A program made the position numbers and the translations under genes. This document shows, one piece after another, positions 52,711 to 61,558 of a stretch of DNA of 64,000 bases. Where the stretch lies: positions 1-64,000 of the forward strand of contig JALELS010000005.1 in assembly GCA_022768065.1 (NCBI GenBank). Direction: 5' to 3'. Below the pieces are notes generated by a model. The model saw only the letters and a program-made list of their open reading frames with translations. It did not search any database and was not told the origin of the DNA. Numbering within the stretch: the first letter of the stretch is position 1; every line of letters begins with the position of its first letter. This DNA comes from Ruminococcus sp. GTDB taxonomy: Bacteria > Bacillota > Clostridia > Oscillospirales > Acutalibacteraceae.

Positions 52711-52750
52711 AAAGGAAACCGGCTTCATTTTTGAGGTCGGTTTCCTTTTT
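52711..52750. terminator. bidirectional terminator between serA and the exonuclease gene
   Basis: AAAGGAAACCG (52711-52721) pairs with CGGTTTCCTTTT (52738-52749) around a 16-base loop. T runs follow on the plus strand and a shorter one on the minus strand. It is 23 bases after the serA stop. Confidence 0.9.
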
Positions 52751-52772
52751 AACTATAATTTAAATGCAGCCG

Positions 52773-53648
52773 TTAAGCTTTAATGTTTTCCTGAGATTTA
52801 TCTACTTTGACAATTTCTGAAAAAGTCTTTTTAACATCAATACGGTCATAATACTGTTTAAATCTGACACACAGCTTAAAATTTCGGTCGCAATGCGGGC
52901 AGTAAAAATCCGCTCTGAAAGATTGGTTTACAAAGCGCCAGTCTTTTTTCTTTTTAACCTTTCCGCCGCACACATCGCAAACGCAATTAAATACCGAACG
53001 GTCGACTATCGGGTTATCAATATCACGTATAATATGCGGTTTATAGGCAAGCTTTTCGTAAAAGACGCGATTACACGGGCTTATGTAGCGCTTTAATTTT
53101 TCCGAGTCATTAACTTTTTTAAGGCAAGCCGCAGTGAGCAAGCTGTCGTCAAGCGCTCTGTGATGCGGAAACTCGTCCGGGTCAACCCCGAGCTCTACAG
53201 CCGCAGCGGACAAACCGATTTGCTGTGAAGCCGGAGCCGAGGGTATAAAAGATTGACAATACTTTTGTGCGTCGCAATAATTTTTTACAAACGGGATACG
53301 ATTTTTCTTTAAAAAGAACTCATAGTTTTTAATAAGAGTTCTTATATCTCCGTCCCCCCAAGAGAAGAACACGTTTTCTTCTTCTCCGACCCATTTTCTG
53401 AACATAGAAAGGGCTGTAAAAAACGGCACACCGTTAGATATATCCTCGTTTGTAATATGCGTAAGCGCTTTTACCCTACCTTGCAGCTTTTTTCCGACCT
53501 GTGCCTTTACAATTACCGAAAACTCATCAATTACATTAAAATCTTTATCTACCTTGCATGCACCGAATTCAATAATTTCATTTATATATCCCTTTAGCTT
53601 TTTGCAATATGCATTATTCCACTCAAGGTCCATAATTATAAACTGCAT
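52773..53648 (-). CDS. DnaQ-like 3'-5' exonuclease with C-terminal zinc ribbon
   Basis: The 291 residues form a DEDDh exonuclease domain (about 1-185) and a cysteine-rich tail. The metal residues are Asp7 and Glu9 in IIMDLEWN, an Asp in WGDGDIRTL, and His/Asp in HHRALDDS. The C-terminal part holds CDVC and CPHC pairs about 30 residues apart, a probable zinc ribbon of the kind that binds nucleic acid. The family includes the KapD-like/ERI-1-like exonucleases of Firmicutes; DNA versus RNA preference is not certain. It lies 27 bases after folK. Confidence 0.86.
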   Translation of the reverse strand: MQFIIMDLEWNNAYCKKLKGYINEIIEFGACKVDKDFNVIDEFSVIVKAQVGKKLQGRVKALTHITNEDISNGVPFFTALSMFRKWVGEEENVFFSWGDGDIRTLIKNYEFFLKKNRIPFVKNYCDAQKYCQSFIPSAPASQQIGLSAAAVELGVDPDEFPHHRALDDSLLTAACLKKVNDSEKLKRYISPCNRVFYEKLAYKPHIIRDIDNPIVDRSVFNCVCDVCGGKVKKKKDWRFVNQSFRADFYCPHCDRNFKLCVRFKQYYDRIDVKKTFSEIVKVDKSQENIKA

Positions 53649-53675
53649 AAATAGTTTTAATGCTCCTTAGTTATC

Positions 53676-54155
53676 TTATAATTCTGAATAGAACGTAACT
53701 GTATTGCCGTCACAGTTTTTAAAATTTTCGGAATAATCGCGGCCGAAAATTTTCATATCAGGGAAAATATCATGAAGCGGATAAAGAACAAAAGCTCTTT
53801 CAATTACCCTGGGATGCGGCAGTGTCAGTTCAGGTGTATTTATTGTCTCATTTTCATAAAACAGCAAATCGAGATCAATAATGCGCGGTCCGTTTTTAAT
53901 TGTACGCACTCTTCCTATGCCCGCTTCAATTCCGAGACAAACGCCGAGAAGAGCCCTTGAAGACAGTTCCGTTTCAACGGTCATAACACAATTTAAAAAA
54001 TTATCCTGCTGATCATATCCCCAAGGCTCGGTTTCATAAATAAACGATACCTCCGTAACCTTTGTTCCGGGTACTCGTCCCAATGCATTTTTTGCATCTC
54101 TGATATTTTGAAGTCTGTCACCGACATTCGTTCCGACACCGATTACTGCTTTCAT
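53676..54155 (-). CDS. folK: 2-amino-4-hydroxy-6-hydroxymethyldihydropteridine pyrophosphokinase
   Basis: Transfers pyrophosphate from ATP to 6-hydroxymethyl-dihydropterin in folate synthesis. The 159 residues are standard for HPPK. VGTNVGDRLQNI is the N-terminal substrate loop, ETEPWGYDQQDNFLN the pterin-binding segment, and GPRIIDLDLLFYEN holds the Asp metal ligands. LPHPRVIERAFVL follows. Its ATG overlaps the folB stop by four bases. Confidence 0.96.
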   Translation of the reverse strand: MKAVIGVGTNVGDRLQNIRDAKNALGRVPGTKVTEVSFIYETEPWGYDQQDNFLNCVMTVETELSSRALLGVCLGIEAGIGRVRTIKNGPRIIDLDLLFYENETINTPELTLPHPRVIERAFVLYPLHDIFPDMKIFGRDYSENFKNCDGNTVTFYSEL

Positions 54156-54526
54156 ACTGCTACTCCGTTTCTGTCGCGCTCAATTGCAACCGCAACATAA
54201 TCAAAATCCGCTTTAATAGGCGCATACGGTTTCTTCACCGTTATTTTTACCGATTTTATTTCAGTGAACTCATTTAACACAGCGTCGGCAACTGTTTGTG
54301 CCGCCTTTTCAAGCAAATCAAATTTGTCGCTTAAAAAAGCTCTTCGTGCTGTTTTTATTATTTTTGCATAACTCACGGTATTCTCTACCATATCCGTTTG
54401 GCACGGAACATAAAGAGAAAGAAATGCGGTTATATCTAAAATAAAAAGCTGTCCGTCTTCTTTTTCTTCCGGATTTACACCGTGATATGCATAAAGCTTT
54501 AATCCGTTTACGATTATTTTATCCAT
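54152..54526 (-). CDS. folB: dihydroneopterin aldolase
   Basis: Cleaves dihydroneopterin to 6-hydroxymethyl-dihydropterin and glycolaldehyde. The start is the ATG at 54526 (124 residues): it follows AGAGGGTGACGTA and begins MDKIIVNGLKLYAYHG, the family N-terminus. The longer frame runs into folP. LYAYHGVNPEEKEDGQ supplies the catalytic Tyr and Glu region and VKKPYAPI carries the C-terminal Lys. It sits between folP (4-base gap) and folK (4-base overlap). Confidence 0.94.
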   Translation of the reverse strand: MDKIIVNGLKLYAYHGVNPEEKEDGQLFILDITAFLSLYVPCQTDMVENTVSYAKIIKTARRAFLSDKFDLLEKAAQTVADAVLNEFTEIKSVKITVKKPYAPIKADFDYVAVAIERDRNGVAV

Positions 54527-54530
54527 TACG

Positions 54531-55361
54531 TCACCCTCTGAATACGGCGTCAGCCATATCCGCCGCAATTTTTGACTCTTTCACTTCGTGCACACGTATC
54601 ATATCCGTTCCTCCGAAAACAGCAGCCGTATCTGCGGCTATTGTTCCAAACACACAGTTTTCCGCGTCAGAGTGCGAAGCCGCTTTAATTACACGTTTGT
54701 TTGAAAGAGCTGTAAGCAGCATAACGTCTTGCCTTTTCAACAGATTTATATTTCTTATAAGAGTCAGATTGTCATCATAATCTTTACCAAACCCTATACC
54801 CATATCAAGACAAATCTGTTCCTTTTTTATACCGAAATCCTCGCATTTTTTTAGCATATCGTCAAAAAAAGCATTTACATTTTCAACTACGTTTTCTTTG
54901 TAGTCCGTCATATTATCGGCATCACCGCCGCCTGTATGCATAACTATCCATCCTGCATCGTATTGTTTCACCAAGGACGACATATCCGGGTTAAATTTAC
55001 CGCTTACATCATTAACCACAGCCACCCCGTGTTCAAGGCAGAATTCCGCAACAGCCGGATAAAACGTATCAACCGAGGTCGGAACAGAGAGCTTCGGAAC
55101 TATTACATCAATATAGTCTTTTATAATTGAGAGCTCCTCTTTTTCGGAAAGCTCTTTGTGCCCCGGCCTTGTGGATTGTGCGCCGATATCTATTATATCG
55201 GCTCCGTCGTTTTGCATTTGCAAGGCGTGAGAAAGCGCTGCCTCGGGTGAATTCCACTTGCCGCCGTCATAAAATGAATCAGGTGTTACGTTTAAAATAC
55301 CCATCACATATGTACGTGTATTTAACTCAAAACTAAAGTTTTTTCCGCGAAAACAGAACAT
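54531..55361 (-). CDS. folP: dihydropteroate synthase
   Basis: Condenses 6-hydroxymethyl-dihydropterin pyrophosphate with p-aminobenzoate. At 276 residues it is typical. MGILNVTPDSFYDGGKW is the N-terminal pyrophosphate loop, DIGAQSTRPGHKE the second loop, INDVSGKF-like VVNDVSGKFNPDM and CLDMGIGFGKD line the pterin pocket, and IRVHEVK ends the barrel. It starts one base after the folE stop. It would be the sulfonamide target. Confidence 0.96.
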   Translation of the reverse strand: MFCFRGKNFSFELNTRTYVMGILNVTPDSFYDGGKWNSPEAALSHALQMQNDGADIIDIGAQSTRPGHKELSEKEELSIIKDYIDVIVPKLSVPTSVDTFYPAVAEFCLEHGVAVVNDVSGKFNPDMSSLVKQYDAGWIVMHTGGGDADNMTDYKENVVENVNAFFDDMLKKCEDFGIKKEQICLDMGIGFGKDYDDNLTLIRNINLLKRQDVMLLTALSNKRVIKAASHSDAENCVFGTIAADTAAVFGGTDMIRVHEVKESKIAADMADAVFRG

Positions 55362-55362
55362 T

Positions 55363-55926
55363 TTATTTTGCCCCCCTCAAAAGTGACATTACTTCGGCGC
55401 GCGTTCTGGCGTCTTTTCGCATCGACCCGCGCAACGCCGATGTAAAAGTAGTGGCCCCCGCCGCTCTCGCACCTCGCATTGTCATACAGAGGTGCTCAGC
55501 CTCAATAACAACCGCAACGCCTTTCGGTGAGAGGTTTTCCTCAAGGAAATCCGCAATCTGTGAAGTCAGACGTTCCTGAAGCTGCGGCCTTTTGGCAAAA
55601 TCCGAAACAATTCTCGCAAGCTTTGAAAGACCTATCACCTTCCCGTCAGACGGAATATATGCGATATGAGCTTTGCCGATAAAAGGGAGCAAATGATGCT
55701 CGCACATAGAATACATCGGTATATCCCTGACTACAACCATTTCATCGTTATCGCCCTCGTCAAATACCTTCAGCAGTCTGTGTGGGTCGCTGTCAAGCCC
55801 GGCAAATATCTCTTCATACATGTTTGCTACACGTTTAGGCGTTTCGACAAGGCCCTCTCTGTCGGGGTTTTCGCCTATCGCTATCAGAATTTCTCTTACG
55901 GCTTTTTCAATTCTCGCTTTATCCAT
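55363..55926 (-). CDS. folE: GTP cyclohydrolase I
   Basis: Converts GTP to dihydroneopterin triphosphate, the first step of folate synthesis. The 187 residues match FolE1. The zinc ligands lie in [18 protein letters not shown] and in EHLCMTMRG, and [10 protein letters not shown] precedes the latter. [15 protein letters not shown] is the family signature. It is the first of the tightly packed folEPBK genes and lies 11 bases after the transglutaminase-like gene. Confidence 0.97.
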   Translation of the reverse strand: MDKARIEKAVREILIAIGENPDREGLVETPKRVANMYEEIFAGLDSDPHRLLKVFDEGDNDEMVVVRDIPMYSMCEHHLLPFIGKAHIAYIPSDGKVIGLSKLARIVSDFAKRPQLQERLTSQIADFLEENLSPKGVAVVIEAEHLCMTMRGARAAGATTFTSALRGSMRKDARTRAEVMSLLRGAK

Positions 55927-55937
55927 TTAATTAACCT

Positions 55938-57074
55938 CTATTCAAAAACAAACTGTACTGTGTAAATATCGTCATCTTCGGTATATGAAACAGACGAAAA
56001 CTTTTTCCCGCATTGTTTGTTTACATCATTCAAAACATCGTAAATACCGCTTTTGTCCGCTAAATTTTTAACGGCCTTATTAAGCGCATCTGCATTGTCA
56101 AAGCATATTTCAATTTCATTACCGTTGTTTTTAACATTACTTACCGCAGCCGAAGTCATAATTTTCTTTTTGTTTTTGGTAAAATCATTAAACATCAAAT
56201 TATTTACTATAAAATAGTTTGCATCAGTCGAAACACAATTGTTGTCACTCGGAGCCAAATTGAAGTGATTTGTTTTTATCATATCATCGGACAAATTAAA
56301 ATATGAATGGCTGACTACCGCACCCTCGTTGTCATAATCATCCCATGTAAGGTCAAGGTGATATTTTTTGCCGCCGATATTTACAATATTCCACATATGG
56401 CTTTCGGTTTTACCGTCCGAATTAGTAGCATCACCGCAAATCAAATAATTTATTACCGATAACTTATCAAGAAGCAGTTTTGCGGCTCTCGCATAACCCT
56501 CACAAACAGCCTCACCGTTTATAACGGCATCGTATGACGAGCCCTTTAAATCCTCACCGTCATTATATACATAAGTGCATTTATCGCAAATATAGTCATG
56601 GGCAAGCAGTTCTTTTTCATATTCACTGCTGTTATCTGGAACTGTCTTTAAGAACTCCGAAACAGCCGTATTCAACTCATTTGTCTTTCTGTCGCATTCA
56701 TCCTTATCCGCCGAGTATTCAGGCACATAAAAGAACTTATTTCTCTCGGATTCGACAGCGCTTGTCAAACCAAAGCACAATATTCCCGGGTTATCATATG
56801 TAACCGCATAAAACACTTTGCCGAATTCATCCTCATCAATTTGAGGAATCTCAACTTTTTCCGGATGTTCGCTGACATTATTAACAATAAGAGTGTAAGC
56901 AATTTTACCGTTATCGGAAAGCCGATTATAATAATATCTTGACGGGTCATTTTCGTATATCAGCTTTACCGAAGAGAAGTCGGTCGGCAGGTTAGATGTC
57001 AGTAGTTTACACGACGAAAATAATAGAGCCAAACACAGGGCCAGCGGCAATAAAACTCTAAGTTTATTTTTCAT
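55938..57074 (-). CDS. transglutaminase-like (CYK3-type) lipoprotein
   Basis: The 378-residue exported lipoprotein has a signal ending LLFSSC (Cys22). A transglutaminase-core domain lies at about 155-260, with a complete triad: Cys191 in GEAVCEGYARA, His226 in ESHMWNIV and Asp241 in YHLDLTWDD. It is therefore likely an active cysteine hydrolase or transglutaminase acting outside the membrane, perhaps a peptidase of the wall. A C-terminal region of about 100 residues has no recognised domain. It overlaps the end of the LCP-like gene by 11 bases and precedes folE by 11. Confidence 0.87.
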   Translation of the reverse strand: MKNKLRVLLPLALCLALLFSSCKLLTSNLPTDFSSVKLIYENDPSRYYYNRLSDNGKIAYTLIVNNVSEHPEKVEIPQIDEDEFGKVFYAVTYDNPGILCFGLTSAVESERNKFFYVPEYSADKDECDRKTNELNTAVSEFLKTVPDNSSEYEKELLAHDYICDKCTYVYNDGEDLKGSSYDAVINGEAVCEGYARAAKLLLDKLSVINYLICGDATNSDGKTESHMWNIVNIGGKKYHLDLTWDDYDNEGAVVSHSYFNLSDDMIKTNHFNLAPSDNNCVSTDANYFIVNNLMFNDFTKNKKKIMTSAAVSNVKNNGNEIEICFDNADALNKAVKNLADKSGIYDVLNDVNKQCGKKFSSVSYTEDDDIYTVQFVFE

Positions 57075-57930
57075 TTTTCTTGGTTACCTCCGGAAATTCA
57101 TTTGCCGCAGAAGCAACATTTCCGCTTGCCTCCTGAACAAAGGAGGTCAGAACGGAAGAAACTTTCGAATAATCCACAACGGAAATATCTGTATCGGTGT
57201 TATTCATAATAAAGTTAAATAATGTATCCTGCGATGGAATATTTTTTGCTGTCATTAAAGTATTCAAAAGAGAAACAGCAGCGTCCCGTCTACCGGAATT
57301 ATCTGCATATAAAAAGTATTTACAAAACAAATCGGAAGTTAGATTTTGGTCGCCTGCGTCAAGCAATAAAGAAAAATCCGCTCCTTTGTAGTTAATATCC
57401 GAGGGGATGCGGACGGTAACGTCACCTGTTTTTGATATGATCTTTTTAAGCTGTGACTGGCTCATTTTAATGTATTTAGTAAAGCTGAGTCCCGAAAAAT
57501 CGGAAATCGGCTTTTCAAGTGCGGCGGCACCGCCTTTTTGATAAATGTCTTTAAGGCTGCCGGAAGATACAGAAGTGTCTGCCGGTAGCTGCACCACGGA
57601 AATACACTTTATATCCATATTACAGTCAAGAGCCGAAATACTGATAAGAGAACCCGAGTCATCAGTAAATACAAGCAAAACACCCGCTCTGCCCGACAAA
57701 GCAGCAGAAGAAGCGGCTGTCGAATCGGAAGTCGAAGCAGCCGAATCAGTTGTACTTTGCACTAAATTATTTAAATTAAAATCAACCGACTTCATAAAAA
57801 TAAATACCGAAATTGTACCCAATATCACAACAAAAGAGGCAAAAGCGATGATAAAAGAACGCATTTTTTTCTGCTTAGCCTGTTTTTCGCTCGAAAAATC
57901 CAAATCACGTATTTTTTTCTTTGGTTTCAT
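57064..57930 (-). CDS. membrane-anchored LytR-CpsA-Psr-like protein, degenerate
   Basis: From the ATG at 57930 after GGTGAGACG (288 residues) it has a basic cytoplasmic start, one transmembrane helix (about 25-45) and a Ser/Thr/Ala-rich linker. The extracellular domain follows the order of LCP proteins: an early VLLVFTDDSG strand, VQLPADT where LCPs have IPRDT, an IYQKGGAAALEK segment, a YIKMSQ strand and an L..G.Q.L motif. The catalytic arginine position is alanine, so transferase activity is doubtful. The long reading from 58050 begins with a spurious hydrophobic extension. It overlaps the transglutaminase gene. Confidence 0.7.
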   Translation of the reverse strand: MKPKKKIRDLDFSSEKQAKQKKMRSFIIAFASFVVILGTISVFIFMKSVDFNLNNLVQSTTDSAASTSDSTAASSAALSGRAGVLLVFTDDSGSLISISALDCNMDIKCISVVQLPADTSVSSGSLKDIYQKGGAAALEKPISDFSGLSFTKYIKMSQSQLKKIISKTGDVTVRIPSDINYKGADFSLLLDAGDQNLTSDLFCKYFLYADNSGRRDAAVSLLNTLMTAKNIPSQDTLFNFIMNNTDTDISVVDYSKVSSVLTSFVQEASGNVASAANEFPEVTKKNEK

Positions 57931-58055
57931 CGTCTCACCGCCCAAAAATAAGTAGTATATATTGTAACACAAACGCAGTAATAATAAAAGATATAATAAA
58001 GTTAATTTAATCTTTGCCGCAATCGCATGTACCGCAGAAACTCTTAACACAAAAA

Positions 58056-58079
58056 GACCGGCTGCAAAAGCAACCGGTC
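58056..58079 (-). terminator. clpX terminator
   Basis: GACCGG and CCGGTC, extended by TGC/GCA after a mismatch, form a stem with a short A-rich loop. On the minus strand TTTTTGTG follows. It lies 6 bases after the clpX stop. Confidence 0.85.
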
Positions 58080-58085
58080 AAACAT

Positions 58086-59393
58086 TTAACCGACATTTTT
58101 GGGTCCGGCAGAAGTTTTGGCTCTGAGTTTTTCTTTCACAGAGCTTTTTGCCGTTTCAGTAAGCGGTTTTTCGCCGTTTAAAACGCAGTCCTTTGTTATG
58201 ACAACCTTTTTAACATCGCTGTCCGACGGGATATCATACATAACGGGCAATAATGTTTTTTCCATTATCGCACGGAGCCCTCTTGCGCCGGCCTTTTTTT
58301 CAAGAGTCAGATCCGCAACCGCAGATAGTGCGTCATCGCAAAATTCCAACTCAACACCGTCCATTTTGAAGAGCTCCTTAAACTGTTTAAGAAGTGCGTT
58401 CTTAGGTTCGGTTAAAATTCTTATAAGCGCTTCTCTGTCAAGATTATTAAGTGTGGTTATAACAGGAAGTCTGCCGACAAGTTCCGGTATAAGTCCGTAT
58501 TTCACCAAATCCTGAGGGATAACCTTTGAATATATCTTTTCTGTTTCCAAATTGGATCTATCCAAAACTTTACCGCCAAAGCCGAGAGTAGACTTGCCGG
58601 TACGGTTTTCAACGATTTTTTCTATTCCGTCAAAAGCACCGCCGCAGATAAACAGGATATTAGTTGTGTCTATTTGAATAAACTCCTGCTGAGGATGCTT
58701 TCTGCCACCCTGTGGCGGAACATTGGAAACAGTACCCTCGAGTATTTTCAGCAGAGCCTGCTGAACGCCCTCACCGCTGACATCACGTGTTATAGACGGG
58801 TTTTCGGACTTTCTCGCAATCTTATCTATTTCATCGACATATATTATACCTTTTTCGGCTTTTTCGACATCATAGTCAGCTGCCTGAATAAGTCTTAGCA
58901 ATATATTTTCAACATCTTCGCCGACATATCCCGCTTCTGTAAGAGTCGTTGCATCTGCAATTGCAAACGGAACATCAAGTATTTTGGCAAGGGTTTGCGC
59001 GAGCATTGTTTTGCCGACGCCCGTAGGGCCTAAAAGTATAACATTGCTTTTTTGTATATCCACATCGCTTTTAGCGCCGAAATATATTCTTTTATAATGG
59101 TTATATACAGCAACGCTCAATGCAACTTTCGCATCATCTTGCCCTACCACATATTCGTCGAGAAGTTTTTTTATGTCGTGAGGCTTCGGAAGCGGTTTAT
59201 CGGTTTGCTCTCTGTTTTTTCTGACGTGATTAAATCCGCCGCCGTCTTCGATTATCTCGAGACAAAGTTCAATACAGTTATCGCAAATGCAAACTCCGCC
59301 GGGCCCTGCAACGAGTTTTCCGACTTCGTCCTGCGTTTTGCCGCAAAACGAGCAACGCATAGTCTTACCTTTGCTGTCATTATCTCTTGACAT
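58086..59393 (-). CDS. clpX: ATP-dependent Clp protease ATP-binding subunit ClpX
   Basis: AAA+ unfoldase that feeds ClpP. The 435 residues run from the ATG 59393, which follows GGAGGAATTTTTG; the TTG one codon earlier is less likely. The N-terminal zinc-binding domain has CSFCGKTQ and [13 protein letters not shown]+ Walker A is [15 protein letters not shown] (about 123), Walker [12 protein letters not shown], and the ClpP-docking IGF-type loop is near STLGFGGKV. It follows clpP by 17 bases, the usual tig-clpP-clpX order. Confidence 0.97.
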   Translation of the reverse strand: MSRDNDSKGKTMRCSFCGKTQDEVGKLVAGPGGVCICDNCIELCLEIIEDGGGFNHVRKNREQTDKPLPKPHDIKKLLDEYVVGQDDAKVALSVAVYNHYKRIYFGAKSDVDIQKSNVILLGPTGVGKTMLAQTLAKILDVPFAIADATTLTEAGYVGEDVENILLRLIQAADYDVEKAEKGIIYVDEIDKIARKSENPSITRDVSGEGVQQALLKILEGTVSNVPPQGGRKHPQQEFIQIDTTNILFICGGAFDGIEKIVENRTGKSTLGFGGKVLDRSNLETEKIYSKVIPQDLVKYGLIPELVGRLPVITTLNNLDREALIRILTEPKNALLKQFKELFKMDGVELEFCDDALSAVADLTLEKKAGARGLRAIMEKTLLPVMYDIPSDSDVKKVVITKDCVLNGEKPLTETAKSSVKEKLRAKTSAGPKNVG

Positions 59394-59410
59394 CAAAAAT
59401 TCCTCCGAAA

Positions 59411-59992
59411 TTATCTCTTGTAAAGTATTTTATCGACAAGGCCGTAATCAAGCGCTTCATCGGCCGACATAAAGTTATCGCGCTCGGTATCTTTGGCGAT
59501 TATATCTATCGGTTTGCCTGTATTATCGGCAAGAATCTTGTTAAGTCTTTCTCTTATCTTGAGAATCTGCTTTGCGGTAATTTCAATCTCAGTAGCCTGA
59601 CCCTGAGCTCCGCCGGAAGGCTGGTGAATCATTATTTCGCTGTTAGGTAAAGCAAATCTCTTACCCTTTGCACCGGAAGAAAGAAGAAATGCGCCCATGC
59701 TGGCAGCCATACCCATACAAATGGTAGATACATCGCACTTAATATACTGCATTGTATCATATATAGCAAAACCTGCGGTAACAGATCCGCCGGGGCTGTT
59801 GATGTAAAGGCTTATATCCTTTTCGGGATCCTGCCCCTCAAGATATAAAAGCTGTGCAACAACAAGGCTTGCGGTAGCATCGTTTACTTCATCAGATAAA
59901 ACTATAATCCTGTCATTTAAAAGACGGGAAAAAATGTCATACGAACGCTCTCCGCGTGAAGACTGTTCGATTACATAAGGGACTAATGCCAT
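59411..59992 (-). CDS. clpP: ATP-dependent Clp protease proteolytic subunit ClpP
   Basis: Self-compartmentalised serine peptidase, 193 residues. The catalytic Ser98 lies in GMAASMGAF, His123 in MIHQPSGG and the Asp in the [14 protein letters not shown] segment (the 172 region). [12 protein letters not shown] forms the substrate-binding strand. The ATG follows TAGGAGG. It lies between tig and clpX, and is 17 bases from clpX. Confidence 0.97.
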   Translation of the reverse strand: MALVPYVIEQSSRGERSYDIFSRLLNDRIIVLSDEVNDATASLVVAQLLYLEGQDPEKDISLYINSPGGSVTAGFAIYDTMQYIKCDVSTICMGMAASMGAFLLSSGAKGKRFALPNSEIMIHQPSGGAQGQATEIEITAKQILKIRERLNKILADNTGKPIDIIAKDTERDNFMSADEALDYGLVDKILYKR

Positions 59993-60012
59993 GGTTTTTC
60001 CTCCTAAAATCC

Positions 60013-60086
60013 TGCGGCGAAACGCAAAAGCGCCCGCCGCATAAAATCGCTTTTAGATTATTGGAATAAAAACCGAATTTTATTCC
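60013..60086 (-). terminator. hairpins between tig and clpP
   Basis: Two hairpins lie here: TGCGGCG/CGCCGCA (60013-60041) and GGAATAAAA/TTTTATTCC (60063-60086). The second spans the tig stop codon. They could terminate, or process and attenuate, the message between tig and clpP. Neither has a strong T tract. Confidence 0.45.
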
Positions 60087-61483
60087 GCTTTATCAGCCGA
60101 CTTCTTATCAGCTGCTTTTTCGGCAGTCTTTTTTGCTGCCGGTTTTTTAGTGGTTGTCTTTTTTGCCGCCGGTTTCTTTTCGGCTGTCTTCTTTGCAGCC
60201 TTTTCCTCGGTTACAACAGCACTGTCAACAATCAAATCTATTGCTTTTCTTGAAGCGAGCTCCGGCTTGAGAGACTCAGCGGAAACAGCTTTTTTGATAG
60301 TGTCTATATCCATATTATATGCATCTGCATATTTCTTGTATTCCGCTTCTATGTCCTCTTCGGTAACCTCAATTTTCTCTTTCTCAATAATCTTTTCAAG
60401 AGCCAAATTAAGTCTTACCTGAGTTTCCGCTCTCTCTTTAAAACCTTCACGGAAGCCTTTCATATCCATACCGGTATATTTAAGGTATGTTTCAAGTTTC
60501 AAGCCCTGAGACCGGAGACGATAAGAATATTCGTTAACGTCATCATCAATCGTCTTTTCAATCATAGCCTCGGGAATTTCAGCCTTTACACCCTTTGCAA
60601 CTTCCTCAAGAAGAGCATTATGAAGCTCATTTTCGGCGTCGTCATTTTTTCTCTTTTCAAGCTGTTTCTTGATGTCCTTTTTAAGCTCGTCGAGAGTGTC
60701 AAATTCGCTGACATCCTTGGCAAATTCATCATCAAGGGCCGGTACTTCTTTGACCTTGATTCCGTGGAGTTTAATCTTGAATACAGCATCTTTGGAAGCA
60801 AGATCAGCCTGATAATCATCCGGGAATTTAACATTTATATCAAATTCATCGCCGATTTTATGGCCGATAATCTGATCCTCAAAGCCGGGAATAAACTGAT
60901 TTGAGCCTATTGTAAGCTCATATTTTTCAGCCTTTCCACCCTCAAACGCCTTACCGTCAACAAAGCCCTCAAAGTCGATAACAACTATATCGTTCTTTTT
61001 AACTGCTCTGTCATCAACGTCCGAAATAGTTGAATTCTGCTCCTGCATTCTTGCAAGTTCAGCCTTAACTTCATCTGCCGAAACCTTGGTGGATTTCTTG
61101 GTAGCCTTAAGGCCCTTATACTCGCCGAGTTCTATCTCTGGTTTAACGGTTACCTTAAACTTCATGGTAACTCCGTCTTTGCCCATCTCTGGAATTTCAA
61201 GGTCATAAGGTGTATCTACCGGCTCAAGCTTAGCATCCTCGATAGCGGAAGCTACTGCATCGGGATATATAGCCTCAAGAGCGTCCTCATAGAATACGCC
61301 CTCGCCGTAATATTTTTCAATAAAAGCACGCGGAGCCTTACCTTTTCTGAATCCCGGAATGGTAATGTTCTTTCTCTGCTTAAGATAAGCCTTTGTAACA
61401 GCATCCTTAAAAGTGTCGCCGTCTACGCTTACTTCAAGCTCCCAAACATTGGTATCCACCTTGTTTGAAGATTTTAAACTCAT
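60080..61483 (-). CDS. tig: trigger factor with lysine/alanine-rich tail
   Basis: Ribosome-associated chaperone and peptidyl-prolyl isomerase. At 467 residues it is longer than the usual ~430. The N-terminal ribosome-binding domain contains the GFRKGKAPRAFIEKYYG signature. The FKBP domain is at about 150-245 (KKNDIVVIDFEGFVDGKAFEGG), followed by the helical C-domain. After about residue 425 there is a low-complexity tail of Lys, Ala, Thr and Pro repeats (KKPAAKKTTTKKPAAKKTAEK), resembling histone H1 tails. The ATG follows CAGGAGG. It is upstream of clpP, as is usual. Confidence 0.95.
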   Translation of the reverse strand: MSLKSSNKVDTNVWELEVSVDGDTFKDAVTKAYLKQRKNITIPGFRKGKAPRAFIEKYYGEGVFYEDALEAIYPDAVASAIEDAKLEPVDTPYDLEIPEMGKDGVTMKFKVTVKPEIELGEYKGLKATKKSTKVSADEVKAELARMQEQNSTISDVDDRAVKKNDIVVIDFEGFVDGKAFEGGKAEKYELTIGSNQFIPGFEDQIIGHKIGDEFDINVKFPDDYQADLASKDAVFKIKLHGIKVKEVPALDDEFAKDVSEFDTLDELKKDIKKQLEKRKNDDAENELHNALLEEVAKGVKAEIPEAMIEKTIDDDVNEYSYRLRSQGLKLETYLKYTGMDMKGFREGFKERAETQVRLNLALEKIIEKEKIEVTEEDIEAEYKKYADAYNMDIDTIKKAVSAESLKPELASRKAIDLIVDSAVVTEEKAAKKTAEKKPAAKKTTTKKPAAKKTAEKAADKKSADKAE

Positions 61484-61558
61484 ACAAATTCCTCCTGAAT
61501 ATTTACAGTAACTATGGTATTATAACAGATAAGACCTTAAATTACCATACTTTTTTTA

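Noticed and set aside
57545-57955. Plus-strand open frame opposite the LCP-like gene
   Set aside because: It has no ribosome site or recognisable motif and is antisense to the Ser/Ala-rich linker, a common source of shadow frames.
57931-58050. Second N-terminal transmembrane helix of the LCP-like protein
   Set aside because: It comes from upstream A/T-rich sequence in frame. The ATG at 57930 has the ribosome site and a sensible basic start.
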